From NCBI RefSeq assembly GCF_001753165.1, contig NZ_CP017448.1:3165183-3229182 (forward strand): 64,000 bases of DNA. Direction: 5' to 3'. The notes under the pieces are model-generated. The model was not told where the DNA came from. It was given only the letters and a program-made list of their open reading frames with translations, and ran no database searches. This DNA comes from Acidihalobacter aeolianus (GTDB taxonomy: Bacteria; Pseudomonadota; Gammaproteobacteria; DSM-5130; Acidihalobacteraceae). Positions 63,366 through 64,000 of the stretch are shown here, in pieces (positions within the stretch are counted from its first letter, which is position 1; each line of letters begins with the position of its first letter). The position numbers and the translations under genes are program-made.

Positions 63366-64000
63366 ATGGCCGACACCAACCCTCTACTCGCCGCACTCCG
63401 GCCGGGACATCCGCTCCGCGAGCGCCTGTGGCAGTATGCGCTGCTCGTGCGCGCCAATCGCCCGATCGGCGCGCTGCTGCTGGTCTGGCCCATGCTCTGG
63501 TGCCTGTGGATCGCCGCCGACGGCCGCCCCGATCCCTGGGTGCTCGTGGTGTTTCTCGCCGGCACCTGGGTGATGCGCTCGGCCGGCTGCGCGATCAACG
63601 ACTTCGCCGACCGCGACTTCGACGGCCACGTCGCCCGTACCCGCCAACGCCCGCTGGCCGCCGGCCGCATCCGCCCCATCGAGGCGATCGGCGTGTTCCT
63701 GGCGCTCAGCCTGGTCGCCTTCCTGCTGGTGCTGAGCATGAACCGGGAGACGGTGTACCTCTCCTTCGGCGGGGTCGCGCTGGCGGCGAGCTATCCCTTC
63801 ATGAAGCGCTTTCACCACCTGCCCCAGGTGCATCTCGGCGCCGCCTTCGGCTGGGCCGTGCCCATGGCCTGGACCGCACAGACCGGCGCATGGCCCAGCC
63901 CGCTCGCCTGGCTGATCTTCATCGCCGCGGTACTGTGGGCGACCATCTACGACACCATGTACGCCATGGCCGACCGCGAGGACGATCTCAAGATCGGGCT
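63366..64000 (+). CDS. ubiA: 4-hydroxybenzoate polyprenyltransferase UbiA (3' partial)
   Basis: Integral membrane prenyltransferase of ubiquinone synthesis that attaches the polyprenyl chain to 4-hydroxybenzoate. Frame open to the right edge, about 211 codons visible. The N-terminal segment includes [20 protein letters not shown], the first Asp-rich motif [11 protein letters not shown] and, near the edge, the second motif [12 protein letters not shown]. Several transmembrane helices are evident. Divergent from gor across about 105 bases. Confidence 0.95.
   Translation, partial: MADTNPLLAALRPGHPLRERLWQYALLVRANRPIGALLLVWPMLWCLWIAADGRPDPWVLVVFLAGTWVMRSAGCAINDFADRDFDGHVARTRQRPLAAGRIRPIEAIGVFLALSLVAFLLVLSMNRETVYLSFGGVALAASYPFMKRFHHLPQVHLGAAFGWAVPMAWTAQTGAWPSPLAWLIFIAAVLWATIYDTMYAMADREDDLKIG

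Overview
The window is GC-rich chromosomal DNA from a gammaproteobacterium. Gene order (pilMNOPQ-aroKB, dnaG-rpoD, hisBHAFIE-tatABC, def-fmt-rsmB, dprA-smg-topA, hemF-hemB-aroE) and protein motifs point to the Chromatiales/Ectothiorhodospiraceae-like lineages. An acid- or salt-adapted chemolithotroph would fit the two tandem TrkH subunits and the formate-dehydrogenase-like operon, but the sequence alone does not fix the genus. Almost all of the window is core genome and coding density is very high.

Layout: 1-8497 is a plus-strand type IV pilus assembly operon (pilM partial, N, O, P, Q) followed by aroK, aroB, a dGTPase and a membrane-anchored AAA ATPase of the DamX locus that lacks the SPOR domain. 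8617-16942 holds gltB (no gltD beside it), dnaG, rpoD and a tRNA with anticodon CAT, best read as tRNA-Ile2. 16943-17517 is gene-poor, with short direct and inverted repeats like those of integrase arm sites, and ends in a structured leader before an orphan 74-aa membrane protein. 17934-23072 is a regulatory and accessory stretch: a VanX-type dipeptidase, a degenerate EAL-HDOD protein, a soluble NtrB-like kinase with an NtrC-like sigma-54 activator, and a LysR regulator. That regulator is divergent from a formate-dehydrogenase-like operon (23194-27404: FdhF-like, DUF1641, FdhD).

27401-34779 is a minus-strand block: hisB, hisH, hisA, hisF, hisI, hisE, tatA, tatB, tatC and gpmI. A 264-bp MITE-like element sits between hisB and hisH and touches the hisB stop codon. 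34935-40904 contains fnr, dtd, pip, a TtcA-family gene, an LpxL-type acyltransferase, an orphan periplasmic binding protein, a TPR protein and a methyltransferase. 40906-52299 (minus) runs def-fmt-rsmB-DUF4390-ntrY-ntrX-trkA-trkH-trkH. The NtrX-like regulator has lost the GAFTGA motif and other ATPase signatures. 52462-61851 (plus) runs LysM lipoprotein-dprA-smg-topA-tsaC-hemF-hemB-aroE-OmpA lipoprotein. The window ends with gor (minus) and the start of ubiA (plus).

Functionally the window covers twitching/pilus assembly, the shikimate pathway, ammonia assimilation, replication and transcription initiation, histidine synthesis, twin-arginine export, initiator-Met formylation and deformylation, K+ uptake with a membrane-sensing two-component system, haem synthesis and thiol redox. 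No CRISPR array, rRNA, intact transposase or integrase gene was found. The items most worth a second look are the MITE in the his operon, the formate-dehydrogenase-like enzyme with Gln where the catalytic His is expected, the degenerate NtrX, and the tRNA-Ile2-adjacent region with its small membrane protein.
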